From Hydrangea macrophylla (lineage: Eukaryota; Streptophyta; Magnoliopsida; Cornales; Hydrangeaceae), in NCBI GenBank assembly GCA_033977485.1, contig CM066988.1, positions 71,663,169 through 71,727,168 on the forward strand: a stretch of 64,000 nucleotides of DNA. Reading direction: 5' to 3'. Under the pieces are notes generated by a model. That model did not search any database, was not told the origin of the DNA, and saw nothing but the letters and a program-made list of their open reading frames with translations. The position numbers were made by a program, and so were the translations under genes. Positions 25,387-38,400 of the stretch are shown here, one piece after another. How positions within the stretch are numbered: position 1 is the stretch's first letter; each line of letters starts with the position of its first letter.

Positions 25387-28300
25387 ATTCTTAGTAAATT
25401 TGTGTATGGATCTGTGTTTTTTTTTTTCTTCAGGCCTATTTTGATATATATTTTTTGAGTTTTGAATCTTAAGGTTTTTCAGATCTGTCTTCGAATGTTT
25501 GTGTATTGAATCTGTGGTTTTCAGATCTATGTGGTCGTGCGTTTGTGTTTTGAATCTGAGGGTTTCAGACCATTTTTTAGAAAGAGGCATTTCAGATCTA
25601 CATGATTCTTTTGTTATAAATGAGATCTTTGTTTTTTTTTTTTTTTTATCTTCTTATTTTCTTCTGGGCATTAGATCTGTGTTAATGGTTTGGGGTCACA
25701 AAAAATCGAAACCAACCGACACCGACACGGTCGGTTTCACACCGACTGAATGTTGGTTCGGTTGAAATCGATTCTTACTATTCAAAAACCGAAATTGTCG
25801 GTTCGGTAAAAAAATTGCCCTTCAAACCGTCCGAATTACACCCCTAGCCTTAGGACCAGATGGGATCCCAATTGAGGTTTGGAAATGCTTGGGAGATGTG
25901 GGGTGGTCCCCATTGAGGTTTGGAAATGCTTGGGAGATGTGGGGACATTTAACATTTTGGCTTACAAAAGTTTTTAATAGGATTTTAATGACTAGAAAAA
26001 TGCTTGATGAGTGCAGGAAAAGCATTCTAGTGCCTATATATAAGAATAAAGGAGATGTACAACAATGCAACAACTATAGAGGTATTAAGTTGATGAGCCA
26101 TACTATGAAGCTATGGGAGAGAGTGATGGAGCATCGCTTAAGAGGCGCAACATCAGTGTCATAAAATCAGTTTAAATTTATGCCTGGAGATCAACTATGG
26201 AAGCAATTTATTTACTTAGGAGACTAATGGAAAAGTATAGAGAGAAGAAAAAAGATCTACATATGGTTTTTATTGATTTAGAGAAAGCTTATGATAAGGT
26301 GCCTAGAGATTTAGTTTGGTGGTGCTAGAGAAGAAATGAGTGACCAAGGGTTATGTTGACGTGGTGAAGGATATGTATGATGAAGCGGTTACTACAATTA
26401 GATCACCGGCTGGAGAAACAAGCGAATTCTCAATTACCGTAGGTCTGTACCAAGGGTCGGCCTTGAGCCCTTATTTGTTCGCCCTAATTATGGATGAATT
26501 GACTACACACATTCAAGATGGCGTCCCATGGTGTATGTTGTCCGTAGATGATTTTGTCTTGGGTGATGAGACTAAAGGGAGACTCAACACTAAACTGGAA
26601 ACTTGGAGAGAAGCATTGGAGACTAAAGGGCTAAAGATAAGTAGGACAAAAACATAATACATTGAATGTAGTTTTAGCAACAGTGGAAGTAGAGACAACG
26701 AAGCAGTGAAGATCAAAGATCAGGAGATCCCAAAGAGGGAACACTTTCGCTATCTAGGTTCAATGATCAATAAAGATGGAGAGATTGGTGATGACGTGAA
26801 TCATAGAATTACAGTAGGCTGGCTTAAGTGGAAGAGTGCCTCTGGAGTATTATGTGACAGGAGAATACCAGCAAAATTGAAAGGAAAATTTTATAGGGCA
26901 ACTATTAGGCCAGCAATGCTTTACGGGACAGAGCGTTGGGCAACTAAGAAACAACACATTAGCAAAGTGAGCGTAGCTGAGATGAGGATGCTAAGATGGA
27001 TGTGTGCTAAGACTAGGAAAGATAGAATTAGAAATGAGTACATCCGAGAGACTGTAGGAGTGGCACATATCGAGGATAAGTTGAGGGAGAATAGACTTTA
27101 GATGGTTCGGCCATGTGCAACGAAGACCTGTAGATGCACCTGTGCGAAAGAGTGATAAGATCGTAGTGCCTGGAATGGTTAGAGGGAGAGGCAGACCTAG
27201 ATTGACCTGGGAGTATGTAGTGCAACAAGATATAAATATATATAATTTAAATGAGCATATAGCTCTTGATCATGCAGAATGAAGAAAAGTGATTCATATA
27301 GCCGACCCCAATTGATTGGGACACAAGGCTTGGTTTGGTTTGGTTTGGTTTGGTTTTTTTTGTATTTTTTATTTATTTTAATGTTGTGGACATGTAATGC
27401 TAACATTGTTAAGTTGCTAGACTACTTAGTTGCTATGCTATGGGTGAATAATATGTAGTATCTTCTTCTTCTTCTTCTTCTTTTTATAACTAAAAATATG
27501 TTTTTATACATCGTACCCTAGTCTTACCCGTACCCTACATTTTTGGGAATAGCCACACCTCTGTACCCGTATCGTATCCTCTGTACCCGTATCGCATTGT
27601 ACCTGTGTCACGTATTCGTGTTTGTGCTACATAGATCATAACCCTAAATATCAGTGATCCCAAATCACATAAAATCCGGTAGATAATCTGTATCTCCAAC
27701 ATCTATAATAAATCAGAACAAATTATGGGATTATCTACAATAACAAAGCAAAAAAGTAAAATTTAAGACATTATTAAAAAAAAATTATTATTTAAAGCAA
27801 AGAAAAAACTATGATGTCCCACACATGTTGATTGTGTGTCCTCAACGTGTCCTCTTCTAAAGAAAAGAATAAAGTATTTAGACACGATTTTAAGAGTATC
27901 CAACAAGTGACCAGAGTGTGTCTATATCACAGACGCTCCTGACACTAATAAGAGAGCTGAAAAGGAATGCCGGTGCTTCATAGGTGTGCACACACCCCAA
28001 AATTGATAACACATGAACCACACGAAGGAGTAAGCCAAGCATAAGTAGACTCTACATCAATCATGATATCTTCAATGTGCTCGACTTGGCCAGACATGCT
28101 GAGGCCTTCCATGACATGGCATTCTAATGGTACATTGGTACTAACTGATACAAATAGCCTTTTTATCACAAAGGTAGTTAACAAAATGAAAGTTGAAATT
28201 AACTGATTCACAATTTTATTTTTATTTTTTGCATAGCAATTCATTTAGTCACAGAAGCTGGGTTTAGAGTCTTCTAATACTCTGTTTCCTCTTTCTTGGA

Positions 28301-31300
28301 TATGCTACACTAGGGAACAGATAACTAGCTTTTCCCTTCCTAGTTCTTCTAGAAGGTACTACTTCTTTTTCAAAAGAGTAATTAACAATATTCACCAAAG
28401 GTTGGGACTTGGGAAACCCTTTAAGACTTATTTTCCTCACACTGTCTTCTTCAGTCCAAGTACAATTCTTTTCACATGGATCAGTGCTCTGTTTTTACAG
28501 CTGTTCCAACATTTGCCTTCCACATATACTTCACCATCCCATGAAATCCTTTTAAATAAATTATTATCCAATCTAATCAAACATTCAAGTCAGCGAGGTG
28601 TTGTTTCTCCCATATTCAGTATATGTAAGAAAATGTTGGTGGGAAAATGGATAAATCTTGCTACATATATAATATCACAAATCATGTAGACGATTGTTCA
28701 TTTGATCATTCGACTGCAATTTTATTACCTTATCCTCAATATTCAGAGGATTACACATTTGTAACATAGAAAAATAATTTTTAGATTGCATAAGTTTCCA
28801 ATAGACATTTGCAAACGCAATGATTAGTAACAAACCACGCAAAGCATAGGCTTAATCTTAGAAACCTATATCTAAGTAATTGACTAATGACGCATCTTTA
28901 GTTATCAAACGTGTTACGTTACCAATTGCCCCAAAATCTTAAGCTATAAAAGAATGGGCCCAACAATGGTTGTCAAGCTTCAACTCCCTCCCTCGCATGT
29001 CACCCCGCCTCGCACATGGAGAGGCAACAAACAACACAAACTGCAATACACAAACAGAGACAGAGACTTGAACCCAAGACCTCCCACAAACAGGGCTCTA
29101 ATACAATGTTCAGGTACCAATTGCTCCAAAGCTCCAAAAGCAAGTACTTCAATGAACAGAATATGCATCAACTTACATGACAAAAACAACAAAAGAAATA
29201 ACAAAAATATAAATGGGTAAGTTAAAGTTTTACTGATGAATGGACCGGTGCTGAATATAATCATAGAAAGCAGGTTCATTTTTTCATTATAAATTGTATT
29301 ATTCAATTTTTTTTTTCTTATTTCTAAATGCATACAGCTAATGAAACCACAATTCACCAGAACAGGAACAATAACAAATGACATGTAGGATGCGAGTTAA
29401 GATACCAAAAGTAACGATGGCCTACTAACAGAGCATATGGCTCTAGATGACGCAGAGAAATTAGTTTAGCAGTAGATAAACGATTTGTCCCTCGGAAAAA
29501 CTTGGGTCCATAACATTAACGATCTCATAAAATTGAGAACAAAATCTTCAAAATGCCAACGCCAAATAAAATTGAACCTCAAAACTGAGCACTTACCAAA
29601 CCCTTTCTTGTCCTTGTTCACATATTTCAGCAAAAAATGGTCAGAGGGCAAATTTTCATCGCTAAAATAGTACTCCACCTGCATAACAATAAAAGTATCT
29701 CCCATTAGCAACTTTAAATTTGGTGTATGAAAATTTAAATCCATAAAGACTACAAAATGAACTCTTTAGCATGCCAGTCCCCTTAGTTCCCTACAAAAGC
29801 TAACCACCACCCCAAAACATAATAAAAACTTAAAATAAAATATAAAATAAAAAGACTACAGTCTTCCAGGAAATAAATCTAACAAAAGATTGGTCCAAGA
29901 CCTAGAAGCCAACATGCAGGAGGGGAAAACCTTATCCCCGCACTATGCGAATCATAGAAATTTAAGACGTAGGAGTGTTAGAATTCAGAAAGCTTCTAGA
30001 GCCATAACTAATGGGCTATTTCTTGCTCCCATAGGCAGCTGCTTTAAAATCAGTTTGCTTTAAAATGGTTTCTTAATTTTCCTTTTAAAAATTAAGTGGC
30101 GACTCATTTGTTTTTTAATTTGAAATTTTGAAAATGTTTTAAAAACAAAAGTTGGCCCAAATGCCGGCATATCCACAGCGCCTCGCGCCTCGGGCGCGCC
30201 TTTCACAACAGAGATCGAACCGGCCGGTCGGACCGCTGAACCGGTCCATAAAATGGGCCACAATGAACCAGAAATTGGCCAAGGATTAAAAACCGCTCTA
30301 TTTCTGTAAAACCGTCGAAAACGGACGGTTCAACCGGAATTTTCGAAAACTGTTCACGATTTTGGTGGACTGATCGTTCACTTAACATTATAAAAAAGAA
30401 GAAAATTTAGATTAGATAGGTCAGATCCCCATTTGACCTTTAATCTCTTCCGTTGCCATTTCCGTCGATTCACCTGCAGTCAGCCGGACACCGCATCATC
30501 ACAGACCGTGGCATTGCCGGACGCTGCCCTGTTTTCTTTTTCGTCCATCAGCTGCTTTGCTTCTGTTTACAAGATAAAACTTATATTTCTCTCTCTTGCC
30601 TCTCACTCTTCCTTGTTAGAAAGAAATGTTTAGTGTTAATAGTATAATATCAAGAGTATTGGCTATATTGGTGTTGTTAACAGTGTTTGGTGTTTGGTTT
30701 TAGGTGTATTCAATGCTTCGTAATCATATTAGTTGAATAGGAAAATGTTCTTATTAATTCTTTGTTTAATATAAGTTGGTTATTGAACAATTGAAAGTTG
30801 GGTTGCTTGTATTTACTATTTAAGTGATGGTTATTAACAGTCATTTATAATCTATGGTTGTATTTAATGACTAATTTGATTTTTATAAATTTATATTATC
30901 AGTACTTATTATTTAACATATTTATTATGTAATTTATGATGTCACGGTTTAATTACGATTCACCCAACGGTTGAACCACTAACCCGTGACCCAGTCATTT
31001 TTACGGTTCGCCGAACGGTCCATTTTCAAAACATTGGCTGCAGCAACCACAACTGCCTATCGCGTTAGGCCTTCAACATTGTCCATATTGGACACAAGTA
31101 ATACATCCAACTACAACATTTGAAAAACAAGCATTATCTATTTTAGTCCTAGGAAAAAGAAATATTAAAAACATAAATTTAAAGAATGAGACGAACAATT
31201 AAAAGTATGGTCAAAACTATATTTTCTTTTTAGCACACAAGCATGTTAAGGATTTCTCTTCAATGTATGTGAAGCACAAAATCCTAATGTTGATCTATTG

Positions 31301-32418
31301 ATTGCTTTGTTTTATTCTAGTGTAGTGTATCTAGCTGTCAAGGTAGAATAAAAAATTGTCTAGGGTGTTTGTTTATGGTCCAAACATCAAAGAACAATAA
31401 GTAATGAGCAGATTGAACACATAAGTAACGTCTGTTTAAATTAAGTCTTTACCAACAATTTGCACAAAGTTTGTTCATATGAATAGAATATGTTCAAGAA
31501 AGTCTAAAACTGACCACGTTTGGTCCATGTCGCACTTCTTATTTGGTTATTGTAAGACCCAAGGCAATATTGGTCGACAAATAACCAGTTTTAAGAGAGT
31601 TAGTAAACGAGAGATGGACTCCTATGCAAGAAATCGACACTCGCCAAACACTTGAATTTGAAGAATTGTTCATTTAGAGTAATGCTACGCTTCCCAAAAT
31701 TTGTATCCTAAACATGTGTCAATGGGACCACCTTCAATAATGGTGGTGGTGCCATTTCAAGATCCTCCAATCAAAATCAAGAGGGTCCACTGCCACATGT
31801 ATTTGAAAACCATTTGGGAAACAAAACTTAGAAGCATAGCATTATTCGCTCACTTATGAGCCATAGGATCAGTTCTTTGCTTTCCCAATCAGCCACTAAC
31901 ACAACTTTGATTCTCACAAGAATCAAATAAGAGCAATACTTGGGACACAACCTTCACACAACTTTCACACAATCTTCCTAAAAGATGTGTCCATCTCTCT
32001 CTTGTGATGTCACTGGACCCCACAGTGACACATGAGAGAGATAGTCACATCCTTAGAAGCAGGAATCGTGCATATGCCCTACGAATCACGGTAAAATTCG
32101 CGGTTCCGCGGTTCTTAGTGAGATTCGCAATAGACTCGCGATTCTCACTACAGATTCGCGATTCCTACTCGAGAAGAAGCGTACATGAGGGGTACTATCC
32201 AGAGCAGAGAGAAGAAAGAAGAAGATAGACCCTAATGGCAAAGAGAAGAAAGAAGAAGAGAAAAGAAGAACCTGGTCTTTTACCAGCAACCCCCCTCCTC
32301 GTCGAAACAAGTTCTTCTTCTTCTTCTTCTTCTTCTTCTTCTTCTTCTTCTTCACAGTTCTTCTTTCTTCTTCGTAGTAGTTCTTCTTCTTCTTCGCCGT
32401 TCTTCTTCTTCTTCGCAG

Positions 32419-32465
<47 letters not shown>

Positions 32466-35400
32466 GCGGCTGAAATGGAGTAAAGAGAATATGAAACCCT
32501 AAAATGTGTGTGTATTTAACCCTTTAACTATTATATTTATTTATTATGAATAGAACCCCATAAATTCTTATATTTATAAATTGAGATTGTAACCCTAAAC
32601 AATCTAACACCATTATTTTCTAACAAATTTTCTAATTTAACCCAAACTGTATTATAATTCCTAAATAGCCACAAAGAAAACAATAAATATCAAAATATGA
32701 CACCATTATTTTTTCCTATTATAATACTAAAATCAATTAATATATAATAACATAGATGCTTCCAAGCCGCCCCAAACATCAGACTCTTCTATGTATCGTC
32801 GCTTCCCCGCCCCCGCTCCCGCCCCCGCCCCCGCCCCCGCTCCCGCCCCCGCCCCGCCCCCGCTTCGTGCTTCTAAAGTCACATCTTTTAGGTTGTGTAG
32901 AAAAAGTTGTGTGAAGGTTGTCCCAAGTATTACTCATCAAATAAAATATGGAACTTTAACTAAACCTTAACCTGGTTTATGTCTTCCTAAACAGACCACA
33001 TGAACTACAAGTTGAAGTACAAGGCATGTTGACAAACAATCCCTAAACCATTGGAAGGCCTCATAAGAAGTTTGACAATAGGAAGACTCTAATTAAATTA
33101 TTATTTTTACCCCTACTGTCACTGAAGTAGAAAATACACAAACATATGTTCCCAATTTTTCGAATAACCAGAACGTGGACTGCAGAGAGACACGCCCAGA
33201 CCCATAGTTGAATTTGGGGGTTTTGGCAAGGACTGCCAAGAAATGAAAAGTGTAATCATATAAATAGGATATATGTAGTGATACATATCTATAGAGAGAT
33301 AGATACATAGCTTTCAGAGAAAGGGAGAGAGATCTGCATACCTAATTCCCAGAGAGCGAAGATGATCTACTAGAGAGAGGAGTGGGTTGGAGTTTTCTAA
33401 AACCGTAATCCCTCTCTTTGTAGATAAAGAGGGATATTATTCGTATTTAGAGGCAAATAAATAAGGTATTTTGGGAACATAAAATTTGGATATGGAATCC
33501 CAAATGAATTCTAGAAGTAAAGCCACTAAAACAAGAATTGGAAAGAATTGAAAGTGAATTCTTTTCTTATTTTGCTCCAAACCAAATGTTAGGACCCAAT
33601 TATAGGCACCAATGTGCTCTAGGAAGCACCAGTGCGAATGCGGTGACGTGAGTGCGGGGAGTTCGGCAATTTTCCCAAAATCACCAGTGCGAGTGCGGCA
33701 GGGGTACTTATGTAAAATATTAAAAATGCATTTTATAAAACATTTATATGGTAGTATATATAAAATATTATACTACTTTTATTTATTTATTTATTTCAAA
33801 TTTAACAATATAATTATTTATCCATTAAAAAAAATTAAATAATTTGGGGGCTATGGTATAAACAGAGAAGACTTATTATAAGTATAGACCTTCCTAAAAA
33901 AAAAAGCATATGAAGAGTCAACTAGGGCTTTCAGCCTTCGTTACAGAGAGAGAGAGAGAAAGAAAGGGGGGGGGGGGGGGGGAGGGGGGGGCGGGGGGGC
34001 GGAGGGGGGGGGAGTATCGACGAAGAAGAAAAAGAAGTAGAAGAATCGCCGAAGAAGAAGGAAGAATCAAAGAATGTTTCTTCCTCTTTCTTCCATTTTT
34101 TTTCCTTGAATCTGGCGCACTCAGGCTGCACTCCACCGCACTATAAAATGGCCAAGAACTCAAATGGAGTCCACACGCACTAAAGCCGCATCCGCACTCC
34201 ACTCGCACTAAGTGTGCGTGCTTCACCAAATCTACCGCACTAGTGCTTCTTAGCCTGTGTTTAACCAGCCCCCAACTACTTTTCTTTTTCTTTTCTTTTA
34301 TTTCTTTTATTAGCTGAGTTGGTTAGCACCAGTGGGTCTCACAGGGAGACCATGTTATCTTTGCTAAGCTTATTGGCAGCTTAGATAAGCCATGAGACTC
34401 ATTTGTTGAAGGATGGTGTATGCTATGCATTGTGTTTGTTTCGTCCTTGTGGTTGGCAACCCGTATATTGCAACTTAATTTCTCTTCTCTTTTCTTCTCC
34501 AATTCTTCTTATACTCTGATTGCTCTTATTCCTCTTTGTTCTCTTAATTCTAGCTTTATTGAGACGAATCCTTACAATTTATATCAAAGCCATGCTCCGA
34601 TCTCCATGGGAGAACAACAACAAGCTTACGGGTGTGGTCCGGTCACCATGGGAGGACTACCACATCAGCCATGCTCCGGTTGCCATGGGAGGACCACCAT
34701 ACCTTTATGGTTATGCTTCGGTCGCCATGGAAGGACTACCACACAGTTACAACTATATTCCGATCGCCATGGGAGGGCAACCTCAACCACAACCTTGCGG
34801 CTATGGTTTTGGAAATCAACTCTTCTCAACCGGAGTTTTATTGATTGCCATGGAAGAACCATACCAACCATCATCAAGTCATCTACAATGGTGTGAGACC
34901 AATCTAAATTTCATACTCAAAATCAACATGTCAGATCCAAAATTTCATGGAAGATCTTCAAGTAAGGCTTCAACGAGTTGTTGGCGAGGTGTTCAATAGG
35001 GCTTTTGCGAAGTATATGTCTACAACTGCTTCAAACACTAATCCTCCTGAGATTTGTGAACCACAACCAATTCAATTTCAACCCCCAACACCACTAGCAC
35101 AATTCTCATTTCAAAGCCAAAAGGAGCACTCTGATCATGAGATCCTGTTGGAATTATAGGAATTTATCTTTATAGTAATTTACGTATCTTGTTATTTATG
35201 TTAATTAGTTAATTAGGATTTGACAAGATTTGATCTTATCTGTATTCTTTCCTTTTCTTTTCTTCTTTCCTTTTTTTCTTTTCTTCTCTTGGTGTATAAA
35301 TATTGTACATATTGGTGGAATAAAATTATCCCATTACTTTCTTCTTGGTATCAGAGCCAAAAAGAAGAGAAACCCTAGCCCACCTACAACTTCCGCCGCA

Positions 35401-38400
35401 CACCAACCACCACCACACCTCTGCGCCGCACAGCAGCAGCACCACCAGCCCTCGCCACCTCACCCAAACACCACCCAGCCCCTCGCCACCTCACCCCAGC
35501 CCCTCCTACCCTTGGCCGCAACCCACAGGCTCCTCGGCTCTCTCTTGGTTAGCTTCGGCTAACCCTTGCGCAGTCTATAAGCTGCGCCTTGCCCTGTTTT
35601 TGGGTCTTCTGATGTCCTAGAATTTTATTTTTTTTTGTGCTTTTTCTTCCTTTGGTTGGGCTGTCCATTCCTCTTGGCAGCCCCTTTTCCAGACGTTTGC
35701 GCCTCGCTGTTTTTTTCTTGTTGGTATTTCCATTTGCTTCAACCACTATGACTACTGATGATAAAGATTTGGACATTCAGCAGACTAAGGCTCCTGTGTT
35801 CTCATCTCGTCCGGATCTCTCCTTATCTCAGCATATTCCTGCGCAACGTGTTACAAGTGTCCTATTGGATGGACACAATTTTGCCGCATGGTCTCATTCT
35901 CTCCGTCTTTTCCTTGGTGCCAAAGGAAAGACTAGTTGGCTATTTGGCAAAGTGCCTAAGCCTGCTATCACTGATTCCACATTCGATCAATGGACTATGG
36001 ATAATTGTGCTATCTTGGGCTGGTTCTTTAACTCTATGGAAACTCGTATTTATCAGATGTTTATGTATCACACTTCTGTCCATGGTCTTTGGGATGCTTT
36101 GACCAAGATGTATGCTCATAAGCGGAACGAGTCCCGTATTTATCAGCTTCATCGGGAGATCTCTCATGCCTCCCAGGACTCACTTCGGCTTAGTGTCTCT
36201 GATTTTTTCGGCTATCTTCAGTCCCGTTGGGAGGAATTAGCTCAGTATGAGCCCCTTGATGATATTGCTGCTGAAGCTGCTACTGTTATTATTCAGCGTC
36301 TTGATCGTTTGCACACCTATCAGTTCTTGATGGGTTTGAAATCTGAGTTTGAATTTATTCGCACTCAGATTTTGAACACATCCCCCATGCCTTCGATGTA
36401 TGAGGCCTTTGCTACCATTGATGGTGATGAGCGTCGACGACGCTTGATTCAGGCTTCTCCTGCTGCTGTTCCTGATCCTCCTGCTGTTCCTGATCAGATG
36501 GCCTTTGCAGCTAATTCTGGAGCTCGCCATGGTGGTCGGCAACCACCTATTTGTAAGTATTGTAATGTTGTTGGGCATACCAAAGACCGTTGCTTTAAAC
36601 TTCATCCTGAGTTGAAGAAACAGTATGGTCGTGGCCGCAATCCTGGATCTTCCCGTGTTGCTGCCATAGCTGATTCTGGCCCGGATCCTGTTGCTCCAGA
36701 TATTGGTCAACTTCATCAGAATCAGAATTTGCTTCAGTCCCAGATTGGTCAGATTCAGACTCAACTTGGCACTCTCCTTCAGCAGGCTCATCCTGGCTCT
36801 TCTTCTACTGCCGCTCTTGCTACAGGTACTTCCACAGCTTTACAGGTTAAGTCAGGCTCACGGTGGGTTCTGGACTCAGGAGCCTCTGATCACATGACCG
36901 GTGAGTTATCACTTTTTTCATCCCCCCTTACACCTGTTAACCAGACTGTGAGTATCGTTGATGGTTCAACAACTCGTGTCCATAGTCAGGGTGATGTTTG
37001 TTTATCTTCAGATATTACATTGTCCTCTGTACTTCATGTCCCTCATTTCTCCCTTAATCTCTTCTCTGTTAGTCGTCTTGCCAAGAGTTATAATTGTGCT
37101 GTTATTTTCTTACCTGATCGTTGTCTCTTGCAGGACCTGACTTCGAAGAAGATTTTTGGTACGGGCCATGAGCGTGATGGACTTTATTTCTTTGGGGAAC
37201 CACCACCACCACCTGTGTCTTCCAGTCTACAAGCGTCTGTTCTACCTAGTTCATCTTCCAGTTCTTTTTCTGATAAGACTTTAGAGTTATGGCATGCTCG
37301 CCTAGGACATGCTAATTTTCAATATCTTTGTTTACTTTTTCCAGAGTTAATAAAAAAGCTTGTAAGACTCATAAATTTCATTGTGTGGTGTGTGAACTTT
37401 CTAAACATACTCGTTCTACTTATATTCCTCGCATGTCTCGTGCTCCTTGTGTTTTTGATATTATACATTCGGATGTGTGGGGACCTTCCCCTGTTACTGC
37501 TTTAAACGGGTACCGATATTATGTCACCTTCATTGATGATTATTCACGTTGCACATGGGTTTATCTCCTTAAGAAAAAATCTGAGGTTTTTCCTTTGTTT
37601 ATTCAGTTTTTACAAATGATCAAAACCCAGTATCACACCGTTGTTCGCACACTCCGATCTGATAATGGTCGTGAATATATCTCTAATGATTTTTGTTCTG
37701 AACTAAATAAACAGGGTATTCTCCACCAATTTAGTTGTACATATACCCCGGAACAGAATGGTGTGGCGGAACGCAAAAACCGTCACATTATGTCTGTGGT
37801 CCGATGCCTTCTTCGTGGTATGGAGGTGCCTAAATACTTCTGGCACTTTGCTGTTCTCACAGCTACTTATCTCATAAATCGTACCCCGAGTCGTGTCTTA
37901 AACGGACAGGCTCCACTGCATATTCTTCAGCCCGATTGTACTCTTTTTCATGTTTTACCCCGTGTGTTTGGATGCACGTGTTTTGTTCAGGACCGTAGTC
38001 CTCTTCGTACTAAACTAGATGATAAGGCTATTCGCTGTGTCTTTCTAGGGTATTCCCCCATGTCTAAAGGTTATCGGTGCTATAATCCCGTTTCTCGTCG
38101 TTCTTATACTTCTATGGATGTTACTTTTTTGGAAGATGTTCCTTGCTTTGCAGGTCCTTATCCTTCCCCTGCCTCGGTCCCTCAGGAAACTCATCTTGTG
38201 CCGGATGAACTTCCCCGTCCTATTCCTGTTTTTGACTCTCATTCTCCTGAGGTTTCCCTTCCACCAGTAATAACATCTTCTCCTGAATTCCGCTACTCTC
38301 GACGTCCACAGGCTCATGCTCCGCTACCAGATACTTCTCCGGATCCGGGTCCTCCTTCTCCTCAACCATTAAGACGATCCATCCGTGTTCCTCGCCCGGT

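Larger units (their letters stand above)
24718..25846. mobile_element. Non-autonomous hAT-like element inside LINE-3
   Basis: Ends TAGGGCTGTAA and (inverted) TAGGGGTGTAA. The flanking 8-mers GCCTTATG (24710-24717) and GCCTTAGG (25847-25854) differ at one base, and LINE-1 has GCCTTACG at the empty site. Subterminal ACCGACC/GGTCGGTT repeats lie at both ends. No transposase frame. Contains a 111-bp tandem duplication (25005-25226) and a CT microsatellite. Confidence 0.8.
23959..27353 (+). mobile_element. LINE-3: 5'-truncated RTE-type element, split by a hAT element
   Basis: The plus-strand body begins at the motif matching 16950 in LINE-1 and ends with the GGTTT tail at about 27329-27353. It is flanked by a 16-bp duplication TTTTTTTTGTATTTTT (23943-23958 and 27354-27369), although the T-run makes its length uncertain. 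The reverse transcriptase is broken: stop TAA at 24388, a hAT insertion at 24718-25846, a small duplication near 25875-25943, TGA at about 26337 (the same stop as LINE-1) and a mutated catalytic box (SVDDFVL). Antisense in LARP6 intron 2. Confidence 0.85.
31931..32935. mobile_element. Mutator-like non-autonomous element with 9-bp duplication
   Basis: The left end GAGCAATACTTGGGACACAA and inverted right end GAGTAATACTTGGGACAACC begin a terminal inverted repeat of about 55 bp that runs to AAAAGATGTG. A perfect 9-bp duplication ATCAAATAA lies at 31922-31930 and 32936-32944. Long TIRs plus a 9-bp duplication indicate a Mutator-type MITE. The interior holds ATTCGCGATTC repeats, CTT and TC microsatellites and a GC-rich minisatellite, but no transposase. 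Confidence 0.85.
33587..34576 (+). repeat. Left LTR of the non-autonomous element (with hAT insertion)
   Basis: Starts TGTTAGGACCCAATTATAGG and ends ATCCTTACA. Matches 41248-41592 except for the insertion at 33619-34253. Confidence 0.85.

Noticed and set aside
32086..32483. Poly-Ser/Phe and poly-Lys open frames on both strands
   Set aside because: Produced by CTT and TC microsatellites inside a Mutator-like element.
33910..34229. Gly-rich and Pro-rich open frames
   Set aside because: Translation of the G tract inside a hAT element; no protein signature.
34665..34877. Minus-strand frame opposite the repeat peptide (LPWR repeats)
   Set aside because: Shadow of the plus-strand repeat units; the regularity comes from the DNA repeat.
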